A stretch of 64,000 bases of DNA, from contig NZ_CP108080.1 of the NCBI RefSeq assembly GCF_036181745.1, forward strand, positions 2,790,001-2,854,000, read 5' to 3'. Positions 51,313 to 60,485 of the stretch are shown in pieces (the stretch's first letter is position 1; every line of letters starts with the position of its first letter). A program made the position numbers and the translations under genes. The notes beneath the pieces were generated by a model that did not search any database, was not told the origin of the DNA, and worked only from the letters and a program-made list of their open reading frames with translations. Source of the stretch: Streptomyces sp. NBC_00259. Lineage in GTDB: Bacteria > Actinomycetota > Actinomycetes > Streptomycetales > Streptomycetaceae.

Positions 51313-53073
51313 TCACGGCGTCTCCGCGGACCCCGCCCTCGCCGTGCAGAAGGCGACCGTGAGATCCCGGACGAGGGCCTTCCGCTCGTAGTCGTCGAAC
51401 TCCACGAGCCCGCGCATGGTGAGCCGTTGCACCGTGTCGTCCACCGCGTCCACCACCGAGTCCAGCACCGTGTCGCGGCGTTCCGCCTCCAGGGCGGCGA
51501 TACGGAGACGGCGCATCGCCGCGGCGACCTCGGGCGCGTACTCGATACGCGTCGGCTGCGCGGAGAAGACGTCGATCCCGACCGGGGCGCACTCCGCCGA
51601 CAGCGTCTTCGTCAGCGCGTCACCGACGGCCTCGGCGTTGCGCAGCGTCGGGCGCAGCTCGGGCACGGAACCCGAGCCGTCGGACGAGGGAGCGGCGTCG
51701 GCGGGAAGCTGGGAGAGCACCCGGGCCATCGCCGCCTCGACCTGTTCGCGCAGATACGCCTCGTGGTCCGCGACTCCGAGCACCGCGCGGGCCGTGTCCC
51801 GGATGCGCCAGACGACGAGCACGACGGCTTCGAGCGCGGTGCCGTTGGCGTCGACCGCCGGCATCGGCTCGCTGCGCCAGTGCCGCAGGCGTACGTCGAC
51901 ACGGCGGCGCAGCAACAACGGGCTCACCCACATCAGGCCGGTACGGCGCACGCTGCCGCGGTACTCGCCGTACAGCGTCAGCACCCACGCGTGGCCCACC
52001 CGGCCACGGCCGAGCCCGCCCAGCGAGAACAGCGCGAGCGTCACCATGACCGCGAGCACCGCCCACTGGACGAACCCGAGGCCCCGGTACGGCCGCTCGG
52101 ACACCCCGAACAGCGCCGTCACCTCCGGCGGGAAGGCCCCGGTCCAGTGCAGCACGGCCGCACAGCCGGTGACGGCGCTGAGCCCGGCGAGCAGTGCCGC
52201 CCAGCCGGGCAGGACCGGTCCCGGCCGCTCGATCAGCCGGGGGTCGGCCGGAGGCGCGGGCCGCCGGCTCGGCGCGACGAGGGACGGCGCGGCGCGGCGT
52301 CCGGTGGGCAGCGACACCCTCGGCATGGCGACCGTGTCGGGTCCTCCGTCGCCGTCGCGATCGCCGCCGCCCTCCTTGGCGGACCGGTTGATTCCGTTGG
52401 CTGCTTTGGTTCCGTTGCTTCCGTTGATTCCGTGGGCTCCGTGGGCTCCGTCGGCCCTGCTGGAACCGCCCGCCCCGCTGGCTCCGTTGACCCGGCCCGA
52501 CCCGGCGGCCTTCTCCGCCGGGCCCGAGGTCGTCGCCACGGCGTCGCGGTACAGCAGATGCACGGGGATCGCGCCGGAGGTCTCGGTGCCGATCACGACC
52601 GTCCGCCGACCGCCCACGCCGCTGAACTGGCGCTCGAACCCGACGGGCGCCGGCAGGGCGTCACCCTTCGGCTCCGCGGTCCCGGTCCCGGTCCCGTACT
52701 CGGACGTGGGCAGGGACTTGAGCTCGGGCTTGAGCTCGGGCTTGAGCTCGGCCTCGGCTACGGATGCGGATGCGGATACGGATGCGGGGTCCGTCGGCGC
52801 GCCCGTGCTGGACGTGGGCAGGACCATGGTCTCGTCGCCCGGCTCGGACACGACCTGGGCCACGGCACGGGACCCGGCCTCGTCATCGGGGCCGGGCGGG
52901 TCACCGGCCGCGCCGCCCGGGGCCGGTAGCCCCGTGTGACGGACCGAGACCGACGCGGCCGTGAGCCGGCCGAGCGGGAGCGGTGGACCGGGAGGGTCCT
53001 CGGAAAAGGGAGTGGTGGGGGTCACCGCGGTTGCCTCCTCGCGGGATCGGTGCACATCGGGTTGGTGGGTCAT
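51313..53073 (-). CDS. SPFH/band-7 domain membrane protein with long low-complexity N-terminus
   Basis: 586 residues from ATG 53073, overlapping the upstream gene stop. The first about 290 residues are low complexity with repeats (SVSASASV, LKPELKPELK, Gly/Ser/Asn-rich). Two membrane helices follow (WAALLAGLSAVTGCAAVLHW, VQWAVLAVMVTLALFSLGGL). The SPFH domain (RVGHAWVLTLYGEYRGSVRR, AVVLVVWRIRDTARAVLGV, YLREQVEAAMARVLSQLPAD) then leads into an Ala/Glu-rich helix. Stomatin-like scaffold, probably at the membrane. Coupled to a cell-wall hydrolase gene. Confidence 0.82.
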   Translation of the reverse strand: MTHQPDVHRSREEATAVTPTTPFSEDPPGPPLPLGRLTAASVSVRHTGLPAPGGAAGDPPGPDDEAGSRAVAQVVSEPGDETMVLPTSSTGAPTDPASVSASASVAEAELKPELKPELKSLPTSEYGTGTGTAEPKGDALPAPVGFERQFSGVGGRRTVVIGTETSGAIPVHLLYRDAVATTSGPAEKAAGSGRVNGASGAGGSSRADGAHGAHGINGSNGTKAANGINRSAKEGGGDRDGDGGPDTVAMPRVSLPTGRRAAPSLVAPSRRPAPPADPRLIERPGPVLPGWAALLAGLSAVTGCAAVLHWTGAFPPEVTALFGVSERPYRGLGFVQWAVLAVMVTLALFSLGGLGRGRVGHAWVLTLYGEYRGSVRRTGLMWVSPLLLRRRVDVRLRHWRSEPMPAVDANGTALEAVVLVVWRIRDTARAVLGVADHEAYLREQVEAAMARVLSQLPADAAPSSDGSGSVPELRPTLRNAEAVGDALTKTLSAECAPVGIDVFSAQPTRIEYAPEVAAAMRRLRIAALEAERRDTVLDSVVDAVDDTVQRLTMRGLVEFDDYERKALVRDLTVAFCTARAGSAETP

Positions 53074-54692
53074 GAGAAGAGCCGCCGCCAGGTCTCGGGG
53101 CCGGGGTAGCCGTCCGCCGCACCGCCGCGCCAGCCCTGGGCGCGCTGGAACGCCTCGACACTGCGGCGGTCCGCCTCGCTCCAGCGGGGACCGGGGGCGG
53201 CGGGGTCGGACGGGTAGTGCTTGCCGAAGCCCCGCTTCACCAGCTGCCGACGGAGCTTCTCCACATGGCTGTTCGACTGCCCGGGACGGAAGTGCCCGCG
53301 CCCGGGGTAGCCCGGTACGGATACGGCATGTGCGGACGCCGCGAGTCCGGACACGGTCGGTGCGGGGGCGGCCCGTCCGGCCGCCCCCGCGCGCAGGTTC
53401 TTCTGGCCCACGTCGTTCAGGAGGCGGCGCCAGGTGTACGGGCCGGGCAGGCCGTCCGCCTCCACGCCCGTCCAGCCCTGGGCGCGCTGGAACGCCTGCG
53501 TCGCCCGCCGGTCCGACTCGTCCCAGCGCGATCCCGGACCGGCCGTGTAGTGCTTGCCGAAGCCCCGCTCCACGAGCAACCTCCCGAGCTGGGTGACGTA
53601 CTTGTTGTCCCTGCCGGGCCCGAAGACGCCCGTGCCCGGGAACGCGGTCGCGGTCGCGCCCGCGATCTGCGCACCGAGGGTCTGCGCGTCGGCCGCGGTG
53701 GCCGCGGCGTCCGCGGCGGTGATGCCCTTGAGTGCCTTGTAGCGGTAGGCCACATAGCTGTTGGAGTTGGTCCAGTACGCCATAGGCGTCACCTGCTTCC
53801 GGGCGTTCGGCTTCGCCTGCTCGTAAGCGACGTACTTGGTGTGCGCGCTGTCCGACCAGCCGCCGAAGAGCGTGACGTGGGATCCCTTGGACGGATTGCT
53901 CGGGTTGTGGAACAGCAGGATGTCGCCGGGCTGCAGGTTCTTGCGCTCGATCGGCACCCCGAACTGGGCCAGACTCCCCGTCCATTCGTTGCCCGGGAGG
54001 TTCCACGCCATCGAGACATAGCCCGAACAGTCCTGCCGGTAGCCGTCCACCCAGTACCTGCTCATGGAGTACGGCACCTTGGCGTTCACCCAGCGCTTGG
54101 CGCGGTTCATGATGTCGGCCCGGCTCATCTTGCGCAGGCCGGCCGTACCCGCCGGTCCGGGAATCGGGCTGCCATGGAGTGGCCCCTGTCCGCCCTGCGG
54201 GGTCTCCGGTTCGGGTTCCGTCACGGGCTCCGGTACGGGCTCCGGCTTCGGTACGGAGCCCGGCTTCGCCTCGCGCCGCCGCTCGCCCGCCCGCCCCGGC
54301 CCGGGTTCCGCAGGTCCACCCGGCCGGGCGCGGTCCACCCGGGCGGTGCCCGCGGCCGCCGCCGGTGTCCGCGCGGCCGTCGCCCCCACCGCCGTCGGCC
54401 CCGCCGCCCCGCCGGGGAGCGCCGACTTGGGGACCGTCGCCGACGCCGCCGGCTCCGGGTCCGCGGCCGGGGAGCGTGCGTCCCCGGGAAGGGCGAGCGC
54501 GTCCGCTCCCCCGCCGCTCAGGACCGCTCCCGCCGCGGTGACCAGTACGACGGCACGGCGGGCGCCGTGCGCGGCCGGGTGTCCCCCGGCCCGCACCGGC
54601 AGGGCACGGGCCAGCCGGCGCCGCTGCTGGGCGCACCCGGGGCAGGCGCAGTCGGCGGCGGGCTCGTACTCCTCGAACACGGGAACGGTCAT
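53070..54692 (-). CDS. cell-wall hydrolase: NlpC/CHAP-like peptidase with two peptidoglycan-binding modules
   Basis: 540 residues from ATG 54692 (GGAGGGG upstream). A short Cys motif (CACPGCAQQ), then a membrane/signal helix near residues 45-65 and a long Pro/Ala/Glu linker. The peptidase domain has Cys in YRQDCSGYVSMAW and His in KGSHVTLFGGW. Two related peptidoglycan-binding repeats follow, each with FGKHY...RW.E.DRR and FQRAQGW. Likely remodels peptidoglycan outside the cell. Translationally coupled to the SPFH protein. Confidence 0.83.
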   Translation of the reverse strand: MTVPVFEEYEPAADCACPGCAQQRRRLARALPVRAGGHPAAHGARRAVVLVTAAGAVLSGGGADALALPGDARSPAADPEPAASATVPKSALPGGAAGPTAVGATAARTPAAAAGTARVDRARPGGPAEPGPGRAGERRREAKPGSVPKPEPVPEPVTEPEPETPQGGQGPLHGSPIPGPAGTAGLRKMSRADIMNRAKRWVNAKVPYSMSRYWVDGYRQDCSGYVSMAWNLPGNEWTGSLAQFGVPIERKNLQPGDILLFHNPSNPSKGSHVTLFGGWSDSAHTKYVAYEQAKPNARKQVTPMAYWTNSNSYVAYRYKALKGITAADAAATAADAQTLGAQIAGATATAFPGTGVFGPGRDNKYVTQLGRLLVERGFGKHYTAGPGSRWDESDRRATQAFQRAQGWTGVEADGLPGPYTWRRLLNDVGQKNLRAGAAGRAAPAPTVSGLAASAHAVSVPGYPGRGHFRPGQSNSHVEKLRRQLVKRGFGKHYPSDPAAPGPRWSEADRRSVEAFQRAQGWRGGAADGYPGPETWRRLFS

Positions 54693-54855
54693 CTGTTCCC
54701 CTCCAGATCCACCACTCTCATCCGTCATGACAAATCGCATTTTGACGGAGCAAAGCGAAAAAACGACCATCCGACAGGCCGGAAGCCGCAAGGAACCCGC
54801 AAGGGGATGGTCCGGAGCAGCCTCGGAGGTCGGGTAAAGTTCTCCGGGTCAGCAG

Positions 54856-54929
54856 GCGCCGCTAGCTCAGTTGGTTAGAGCAGCTGACTCTTAATCAGCG
54901 GGTCCGGGGTTCGAGTCCCTGGCGGCGCA
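54856..54929 (+). tRNA. tRNA-Lys (anticodon CTT), copy 3
   Basis: Identical to the two other copies; anticodon CTT at 54890-54892. The upstream GTCAGCAG is shared with copy 1. TAAAGT about 20 bases upstream is a plausible -10. Confidence 0.96.
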
Positions 54930-54936
54930 CGCAAAC

Positions 54937-54967
54937 GGAAGCCCCTCACCATCGGTGAGGGGCTTTC
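54937..54967 (+). terminator. terminator after tRNA-Lys copy 3
   Basis: 14-bp stem (one G-T pair) GGAAGCCCCTCACC and complement, closed by a three-base loop. Confidence 0.85.
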
Positions 54968-55335
54968 GTCGTCATCGGCCGACACCGGGGATCCCGGCCG
55001 AGATGTGGACCCTTGCGCTCGGCGGTCGGGGTCATGGAACCTGTGCTGGGACCAATGACCCTCAATGGCGTCAATGGCTCCAATGAAGCATCTTTCTCCC
55101 GCATTTGGGGGCAGAAGGAGAGGATGCGTCGGTTGCATCGACCACGGGATGGGGGTCCCGTTCACGAACCGGTGCCTCGACGGGCATCATGCAACCGGAA
55201 GACCATCGTTTTATGTCTACGGGGACGGTGGCCTGCCATTGATGAGTCCGGGACGGTCGGCCAAGGGGAGCCCCGGTCCGGACCACACCGACCGCGCACA
55301 ATCACGCAGCCATCAGGCATGCGGGGGGATGACTC
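54968..55335. promoter_or_regulatory. cslA upstream region with four phased CAATG motifs
   Basis: 368 bp without a credible gene. CAATG recurs at 55053, 55063, 55072 and 55081, a spacing of 9-10 bp, roughly one helical turn. This is consistent with a regulator binding one face of the DNA. No known consensus was recognised. cslA has GGGGGG before its ATG. Confidence 0.45.
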
Positions 55336-57279
55336 ATGACGTCGACGCCACATGGCGCCCGGCAGCAGGACAACGACCCTTCCCGTACCACACAGCTCCG
55401 GGTTCCCCCGCAGCTCAGGACGGGAAGCCACCGGTTGCGCCCCAAGAAGGCGCTGCCGCGGTACGACTACGAGCACTACAGCAGGCTGGCCGGTCCCCTG
55501 ACCCAGCCCGACCCTTCGAAACCGTACAAGGTGCAGTACCGCTCGCTGCTGTCGCAGGAGCCGCACCGTGTCCGGGCCGCGCTGCTCCTCGGAGCCGCGC
55601 CGCTGGTCTCGCTGGGCCTGTTCGCCTGGCTGATGCAGCCGCAGCACTGGACCGAGCGCGACCCGAACCTCAAGAACGACCTGCTTCTGTGGCTCGACAT
55701 CGTCATGCTCGTCTCGATCGGCCTGATCGAGCTCTTCCGCACGATGAACGTCCTGTCGAACGCGCACGCGACACTCGTCGCCCGTGACCCCGTCCCGGTC
55801 GTGCCGGAGACCGGCACGCGCGTCGCCTTCCTCACCTCCTTCGTGCCGGGCAAGGAGCCCCTGGAGATGGTGACGAAGACCCTCGAGGCGGCGGTGCGGA
55901 TCCGCCACCGCGGGCTGATGCACGTCTGGCTGCTCGACGAGGGCGACGACCCGGCCGTCAAGGAGGTCTGCGCACGGCTCGGGGTCCACCACTTCTCCCG
56001 CAAGGGCGTCGCGAAGTGGAACCAGCCCAAGGGCGCCCACCGGGCCAAGACCAAGCACGGCAACTACAACGCCTGGCTCGAGGCGCACGGCGGGGACTAC
56101 GACTTCTTCGCGTCCGTCGACACCGACCACGTGCCGATGCCCAACTACCTGGAGCGGATGCTCGGGTACTTCCGCGACCCGGACGTCGGCTTCGTCATCG
56201 GTCCGCAGGTCTACGGCAACTACGACACCTTCGTCACCAAGGCCGCCGAGTCCCAGCAGTTCCTCTTCCACGCCCTGATCCAGCGCGCGGGCAACCGCTA
56301 CGGCTCCCCCATGTTCGTCGGCACGTCCAACGCCGTCCGCATCAGGGCGCTCAAGCAGATCGGCGGGCTGTACGACTCGATCACCGAGGACATGGCGACG
56401 GGCTTCGAGATGCACCGCGCCCGCAACCCCGAGACCGGCAACAAGTGGCGCTCGGTCTACACCCCGGACGTGCTGGCCGTCGGCGAGGGCCCGACCGCCT
56501 GGACCGACTTCTTCACCCAGCAGCTGCGCTGGTCACGAGGCACCTACGAGACGATCCTCAAGCAGTACTGGAGGGGCTACGGGACACTGCCGCCCGGCAA
56601 GCTCTTCAACTACACGATGATGATCATCTTCTATCCGATGTCCGCCATGAACTGGATCCTGGCGGCGCTCAGCTGCGCCCTGTTCCTCGGCATGGGCGCC
56701 TCGGGTGTGCAGATCGACCCGGCGATCTGGATGATGCTGTACGGCAACGCCTCGGCGCTGCAGATCGGCCTCTACATCTGGAACCGCCGCCACAACGTCT
56801 CGCCGCACGAGCCCGAGGGCTCCGGCGGCCTCGCCGGCATGGTGATGTCCGCGCTCTCCGCGCCGATCTACGCCCGTTCCCTGATGGACGCCGCACTGCG
56901 CCGCAAGAGCAGCTTCGTGGTGACCCCCAAGGGCGACTCCTCCAGCCCGGACACCCTCTTCGGCACCTTCCGCATCCACCTGTTCTTCATCCTGATCTTC
57001 GGCGGCTCGCTCGCGTCCTCGTTCTACTTCGGGCACGACCACCCCGCGATGATCACCTGGGCCGGCCTGGCCCTGCTGATCACCGCGGCGCCCATCTTCG
57101 CCTGGCGGTACTCCATCCGCGAGGAGAAGAAGAAGCGCAGGAGCCGGCGCCGTGCGAAGCCGTCGCGCGGCAGGGGCTCCGAGCCCGCGTCGCCGGCCGC
57201 CCATGACCCGCAGCAGCAGCCCGAGTGGGCCCCCGCGGACCAGACCATGCAGATCGCCCTTGGGGGACGTAAGAAATGA
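55336..57279 (+). CDS. cslA: CslA, cellulose-synthase-like family 2 glycosyltransferase
   Basis: 647 residues. Membrane helices flank a cytosolic GT2 domain with the processive synthase residues: DEGDD, VDTDHVPMPNYLERML (DxD), TEDMATGFEMH (TED) and QQLRWSRG (QxxRW). Several C-terminal helices and a basic tail follow. It polymerises a beta-linked glycan, reported as cellulose-like or GlcNAc-based, at hyphal tips in Streptomyces. Overlaps glxA by 4 bp (ATGA), the conserved arrangement. Confidence 0.93.
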   Translation: MTSTPHGARQQDNDPSRTTQLRVPPQLRTGSHRLRPKKALPRYDYEHYSRLAGPLTQPDPSKPYKVQYRSLLSQEPHRVRAALLLGAAPLVSLGLFAWLMQPQHWTERDPNLKNDLLLWLDIVMLVSIGLIELFRTMNVLSNAHATLVARDPVPVVPETGTRVAFLTSFVPGKEPLEMVTKTLEAAVRIRHRGLMHVWLLDEGDDPAVKEVCARLGVHHFSRKGVAKWNQPKGAHRAKTKHGNYNAWLEAHGGDYDFFASVDTDHVPMPNYLERMLGYFRDPDVGFVIGPQVYGNYDTFVTKAAESQQFLFHALIQRAGNRYGSPMFVGTSNAVRIRALKQIGGLYDSITEDMATGFEMHRARNPETGNKWRSVYTPDVLAVGEGPTAWTDFFTQQLRWSRGTYETILKQYWRGYGTLPPGKLFNYTMMIIFYPMSAMNWILAALSCALFLGMGASGVQIDPAIWMMLYGNASALQIGLYIWNRRHNVSPHEPEGSGGLAGMVMSALSAPIYARSLMDAALRRKSSFVVTPKGDSSSPDTLFGTFRIHLFFILIFGGSLASSFYFGHDHPAMITWAGLALLITAAPIFAWRYSIREEKKKRRSRRRAKPSRGRGSEPASPAAHDPQQQPEWAPADQTMQIALGGRKK

Positions 57280-59228
57280 GTGCACTTCCCGTCCGGCCGA
57301 ACCACCGCAAGAACCGGGCCCGGCGGATCCTGATCGGCGTGGCGGTCGTGGCGGTGATCGCCGGGTTCAACGGGCCGGCCCTGTACCGGTACGGCTCGGA
57401 GCAGTACCACGAGTACAAGATCAACCGGCCTGAGTACAAGGCGGAGAACGGCCACTGGGACTACCTCGAGGTCCCCTCCGAGTTCAGGATCAACACGATC
57501 CACGCGGCGTTGCTGCACACCGGCAAGGTGCTGCTGATCGCGGGCTCGGGAAACAACCAGAAGAACTTCGACGCGAAGAAGTTCGAGTCGGTGCTCTGGG
57601 ACCCGAAGACCAACGGGTTCAAGCTCATACCGACGCCCAAGGACATGTTCTGCGCCGGGCACACCCAGCTTCCCGACGGGAAGCTGCTGGTCGCGGGCGG
57701 CACCAAGCGGTACGAGAAGCTCGGGGGCGACGTCACCAAGGCCGGCGGCCTGATGATCGTCCACAACGAGGACCCGGACAAGCCGATCACGCTGCCCGCG
57801 GGCACCAAGTTCACCGGCAAGAAGAACGGCAAGACCTTCGTCTCGAAGGACCCGGTGCTCGTCGAGAAGGCCAAGAAGGTCTTCGACAAGCAGACCGGCC
57901 GCTTCCTGCGCACGGAGGCGGGGCTCGGCCGCATCTACGTCGAGGCCGAGGAGTCGGGCAAGTCGTACGAGACCGGCACCGAGGACAACTACCGGGTGCA
58001 CGGCCTCAAGGGCTCGGACAACCGCAACGTCTACGGCATCGCGCAGAAGCTCGCCCTCGACAAGAAGGACTTCCAGGGCATCAAGGAGGCCTACGAGTTC
58101 GACCCGGTGGCGGAAAAGTACATCACCGTCGACCCGATGAACGAGGCCCGCTGGTACCCGACGCTCACCACCCTCGAGGACGGCAAGGTCCTCTCGCTCT
58201 CCGGCCTCGACGAGATCGGCCAGATCGTCCCGGGCAAGGACGAGATCTACGACCCGAAGACGAAGAAGTGGGAGTACACGGGGATCGAGCGGCGCTTCCC
58301 GACCTACCCCGCGATCTTCCTGATGGACAACGGGAAGCTCTTCTACTCGGGTTCGAACGCGGGATACGGACCGGCCGACGTCGGCCGTGACCCGGGCGTC
58401 TGGGATCTGGACACCAACAAGTTCGAGAAGATCCCCGGACTGAGCGACCCGGACCGGATGGAGACGTCCGCGACGGTCATGCTGCCGCCCGCCCAGGACC
58501 AGCGGTTCATGGTCATCGGCGGCGGCGGGGTCGGCGAGTCCGAGAAGTCCAGCGAGAAGTCCCGGCTGGTCGACCTCAAGGAACCGAACCCCCGCTTCAA
58601 GGACGGCGCTTCGCTGGACAAGGGCACGCGCTATCCGAGCGCCTCGCTGCTGCCGGACGACAGCGTGCTGGTCACCGGCGGCTCGGAGGACTACCGCGGG
58701 CGCGGCGGTTCCAACGTCCTCGAGGCGCGCACGTACGACACGAAGTCGGGAACGTACAAGCGGGTGGCCGATCCGCGGGTGGGCCGCAACTACCACTCCG
58801 GGTCGGTCCTGCTGCCCGACGGCCGTGTGATGATCTTCGGCTCGGACTCGCTGTTCGCCGACGACGCCAACACCAAGCCGGGCGTCTTCGAGCAGCGCAT
58901 CGAGATCTACACGCCGCCGTATCTGTACCGGGACGAGCGGCCGACGGTCACCGGCGGGCCGAAGAAGATCGAGCGCGGCGGATCGGGAACGTATCGGAGC
59001 CCGCAGGCGGCGAAGCTGACGTCGGCGAAGCTGATGCGGCCGAGCGCCGTCACGCATGTGACCGACGTGGACCAGCGCACGATCGCGCTGGAGATGACGA
59101 AGACGGCGGACGGCTTCGAGGTCACGGTGCCGAAGAACCGGTCCCTGGTGCCGTCCGGCTGGTACATGCTGTTCGTGACGGACGCCGACGGCACGCCGTC
59201 GGAGGGTGTGTGGGTGGAGGTCCCGTAG
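57276..59228 (+). CDS. glxA: GlxA, mononuclear copper radical oxidase
   Basis: 650 residues. One N-terminal membrane helix (RRILIGVAVVAVIAGFNG) anchors it outside the cell. The seven-bladed Kelch propeller follows, with C126 in KDMFCAGHTQL positioned to form the Tyr-Cys redox cofactor of galactose-oxidase-like enzymes. His ligands are plausible in GRNYHSGSVLLPDGRV and the C-terminal domain (SAVTHVTDVDQR). Works with CslA on the tip glycan, where an oxidase step is needed for deposition and normal development. Confidence 0.93.
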   Translation: MSALPVRPNHRKNRARRILIGVAVVAVIAGFNGPALYRYGSEQYHEYKINRPEYKAENGHWDYLEVPSEFRINTIHAALLHTGKVLLIAGSGNNQKNFDAKKFESVLWDPKTNGFKLIPTPKDMFCAGHTQLPDGKLLVAGGTKRYEKLGGDVTKAGGLMIVHNEDPDKPITLPAGTKFTGKKNGKTFVSKDPVLVEKAKKVFDKQTGRFLRTEAGLGRIYVEAEESGKSYETGTEDNYRVHGLKGSDNRNVYGIAQKLALDKKDFQGIKEAYEFDPVAEKYITVDPMNEARWYPTLTTLEDGKVLSLSGLDEIGQIVPGKDEIYDPKTKKWEYTGIERRFPTYPAIFLMDNGKLFYSGSNAGYGPADVGRDPGVWDLDTNKFEKIPGLSDPDRMETSATVMLPPAQDQRFMVIGGGGVGESEKSSEKSRLVDLKEPNPRFKDGASLDKGTRYPSASLLPDDSVLVTGGSEDYRGRGGSNVLEARTYDTKSGTYKRVADPRVGRNYHSGSVLLPDGRVMIFGSDSLFADDANTKPGVFEQRIEIYTPPYLYRDERPTVTGGPKKIERGGSGTYRSPQAAKLTSAKLMRPSAVTHVTDVDQRTIALEMTKTADGFEVTVPKNRSLVPSGWYMLFVTDADGTPSEGVWVEVP

Positions 59229-59259
59229 GGGTCCTCTCCCCGGCTGGGTCCGGATTCGC

Positions 59260-59288
59260 CGGAGGGGCTCCTTGAGGGCCCCTCCGGC
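59260..59288. terminator. bidirectional terminator between glxA and cslZ
   Basis: Perfect 10-bp stem CCGGAGGGGC/GCCCCTCCGG with a 9-base loop between convergent genes. A 14-bp direct repeat (GGACTCCCGTGG-type) lies just beyond. Confidence 0.75.
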
Positions 59289-59348
59289 AGTTCGAGAAGC
59301 GGTGGCACGGGGGCGGACTCCCGTGGACGGACTCCCGTGGGCGGACTC

Positions 59349-60350
59349 CTACTTCGTGTTGCGGGCCAGCTCCAGCGCGTACCGCGGGTACCAGTCGCCC
59401 GCCTTCGGGCCGCCCTTGCAGTCGCCGTCCGACTCGCCCGGCCGCTTCACCCACAGATAGGCGTCGACGAGCGGATCGCCGGTCTTCGTCGTCGGCACGT
59501 CGCCGAGCGCGCGGCCCGGCGGGTTGCACCAGTTCTCCTTCGGATCGCCTTCCGTGTACGGCCCGTTGCCGTTGCGGCTGGTGTCGATCACGAAGTGCTT
59601 GCCGCCGACCTTCGCGGAGAGCTTGTGGCCGTAGTCCTTACTGGCCCCGGTGGTCTGGAAGTTGGAGACGTTCACCGCGAAGCCGTCGGCCTTGCCGATG
59701 CCCGCCCGCGCCAGCGGCTCGGGCAGGGAGTCCGGGTCGGCCCAGCCGGCGTTGCCCGCGTCCAGGTAGACCTTCGTCGCGGGCTGCTGCTTGAGCCGCT
59801 CGATGGCGCCCTTCAGCAGGTCGAACCGCTCCTCGTGGTACTCGGCCGGGGTGCAGCCGTCCACGAGGTGCAGCACGGCGTCCGGTTCCAGGACGACCGT
59901 GGCCCGGCGGTCGCCGATGCCCTTGGCGACCTTGTCGACCCACGCGCGGTACGCGTCACCGTCCGCGGCGCCCCCCTTGGAGAACTGTCCGCAGTCGCGG
60001 TGCGGGATGTTGTAGAGGACCAGCAGGGCGTCGCGGTCGGCCTTCGCGGCCGCCTCCGTGTAGCCCTTCGCCTCGTCCTCGGGGTTGTCGGGGCCGATCC
60101 ACTCGCCCACCGGCTGTGCCGCGATCTTCCTGATCAGTTCGGCGTTCTTGTCGTCGCCGTCGTCGAGGTACGAGGCCACCTGCTTCGCCGCGTTCCCCTC
60201 GGGGTTGACCCAGTACGGATCCGTCGCCTTGGGCTGCTGGGCAGCCGGCTTCGCCCCGTCACCGTCGGAGGAGGAACAGCCCGCCGCGAGCAGCGCGGCC
60301 CCCACCGCGACCGCCGTCCAGCGGGCACGCCCGACCTGACTGCCGTACAT
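59349..60350 (-). CDS. cslZ: CslZ, GH6 endoglucanase-like lipoprotein
   Basis: 333 residues from ATG 60350 (GGGGAG upstream). Lipobox LLAAGC at about residue 22. GH6 features: LLVLYNIPHRDCGQFSKGGA near the substrate cleft, the catalytic Asp in VVLEPDAVLHLV, YLDAGNAGWADP, and the late NWCNPPGRALG. A cell-surface glycanase positioned to trim the CslA product. Convergent with glxA. Confidence 0.88.
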   Translation of the reverse strand: MYGSQVGRARWTAVAVGAALLAAGCSSSDGDGAKPAAQQPKATDPYWVNPEGNAAKQVASYLDDGDDKNAELIRKIAAQPVGEWIGPDNPEDEAKGYTEAAAKADRDALLVLYNIPHRDCGQFSKGGAADGDAYRAWVDKVAKGIGDRRATVVLEPDAVLHLVDGCTPAEYHEERFDLLKGAIERLKQQPATKVYLDAGNAGWADPDSLPEPLARAGIGKADGFAVNVSNFQTTGASKDYGHKLSAKVGGKHFVIDTSRNGNGPYTEGDPKENWCNPPGRALGDVPTTKTGDPLVDAYLWVKRPGESDGDCKGGPKAGDWYPRYALELARNTK

Positions 60351-60485
60351 CCACTCCCCCTTGGTGCATGGTGCATGGTGCCGGGGCCGTCCCCCCAGGG
60401 TGCCCGCACCCCGGACAAGCCCGGTCGAATCCATCCTGGCACACGGCCCGGCCCGGCCACGAGGTCATGCGGCCCCGGGCCTCGG

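Noticed and set aside
55013..55787. Small plus-strand ORFs overlapping the cslA leader and start
   Set aside because: No RBS and out of frame with cslA, which has full synthase motifs.
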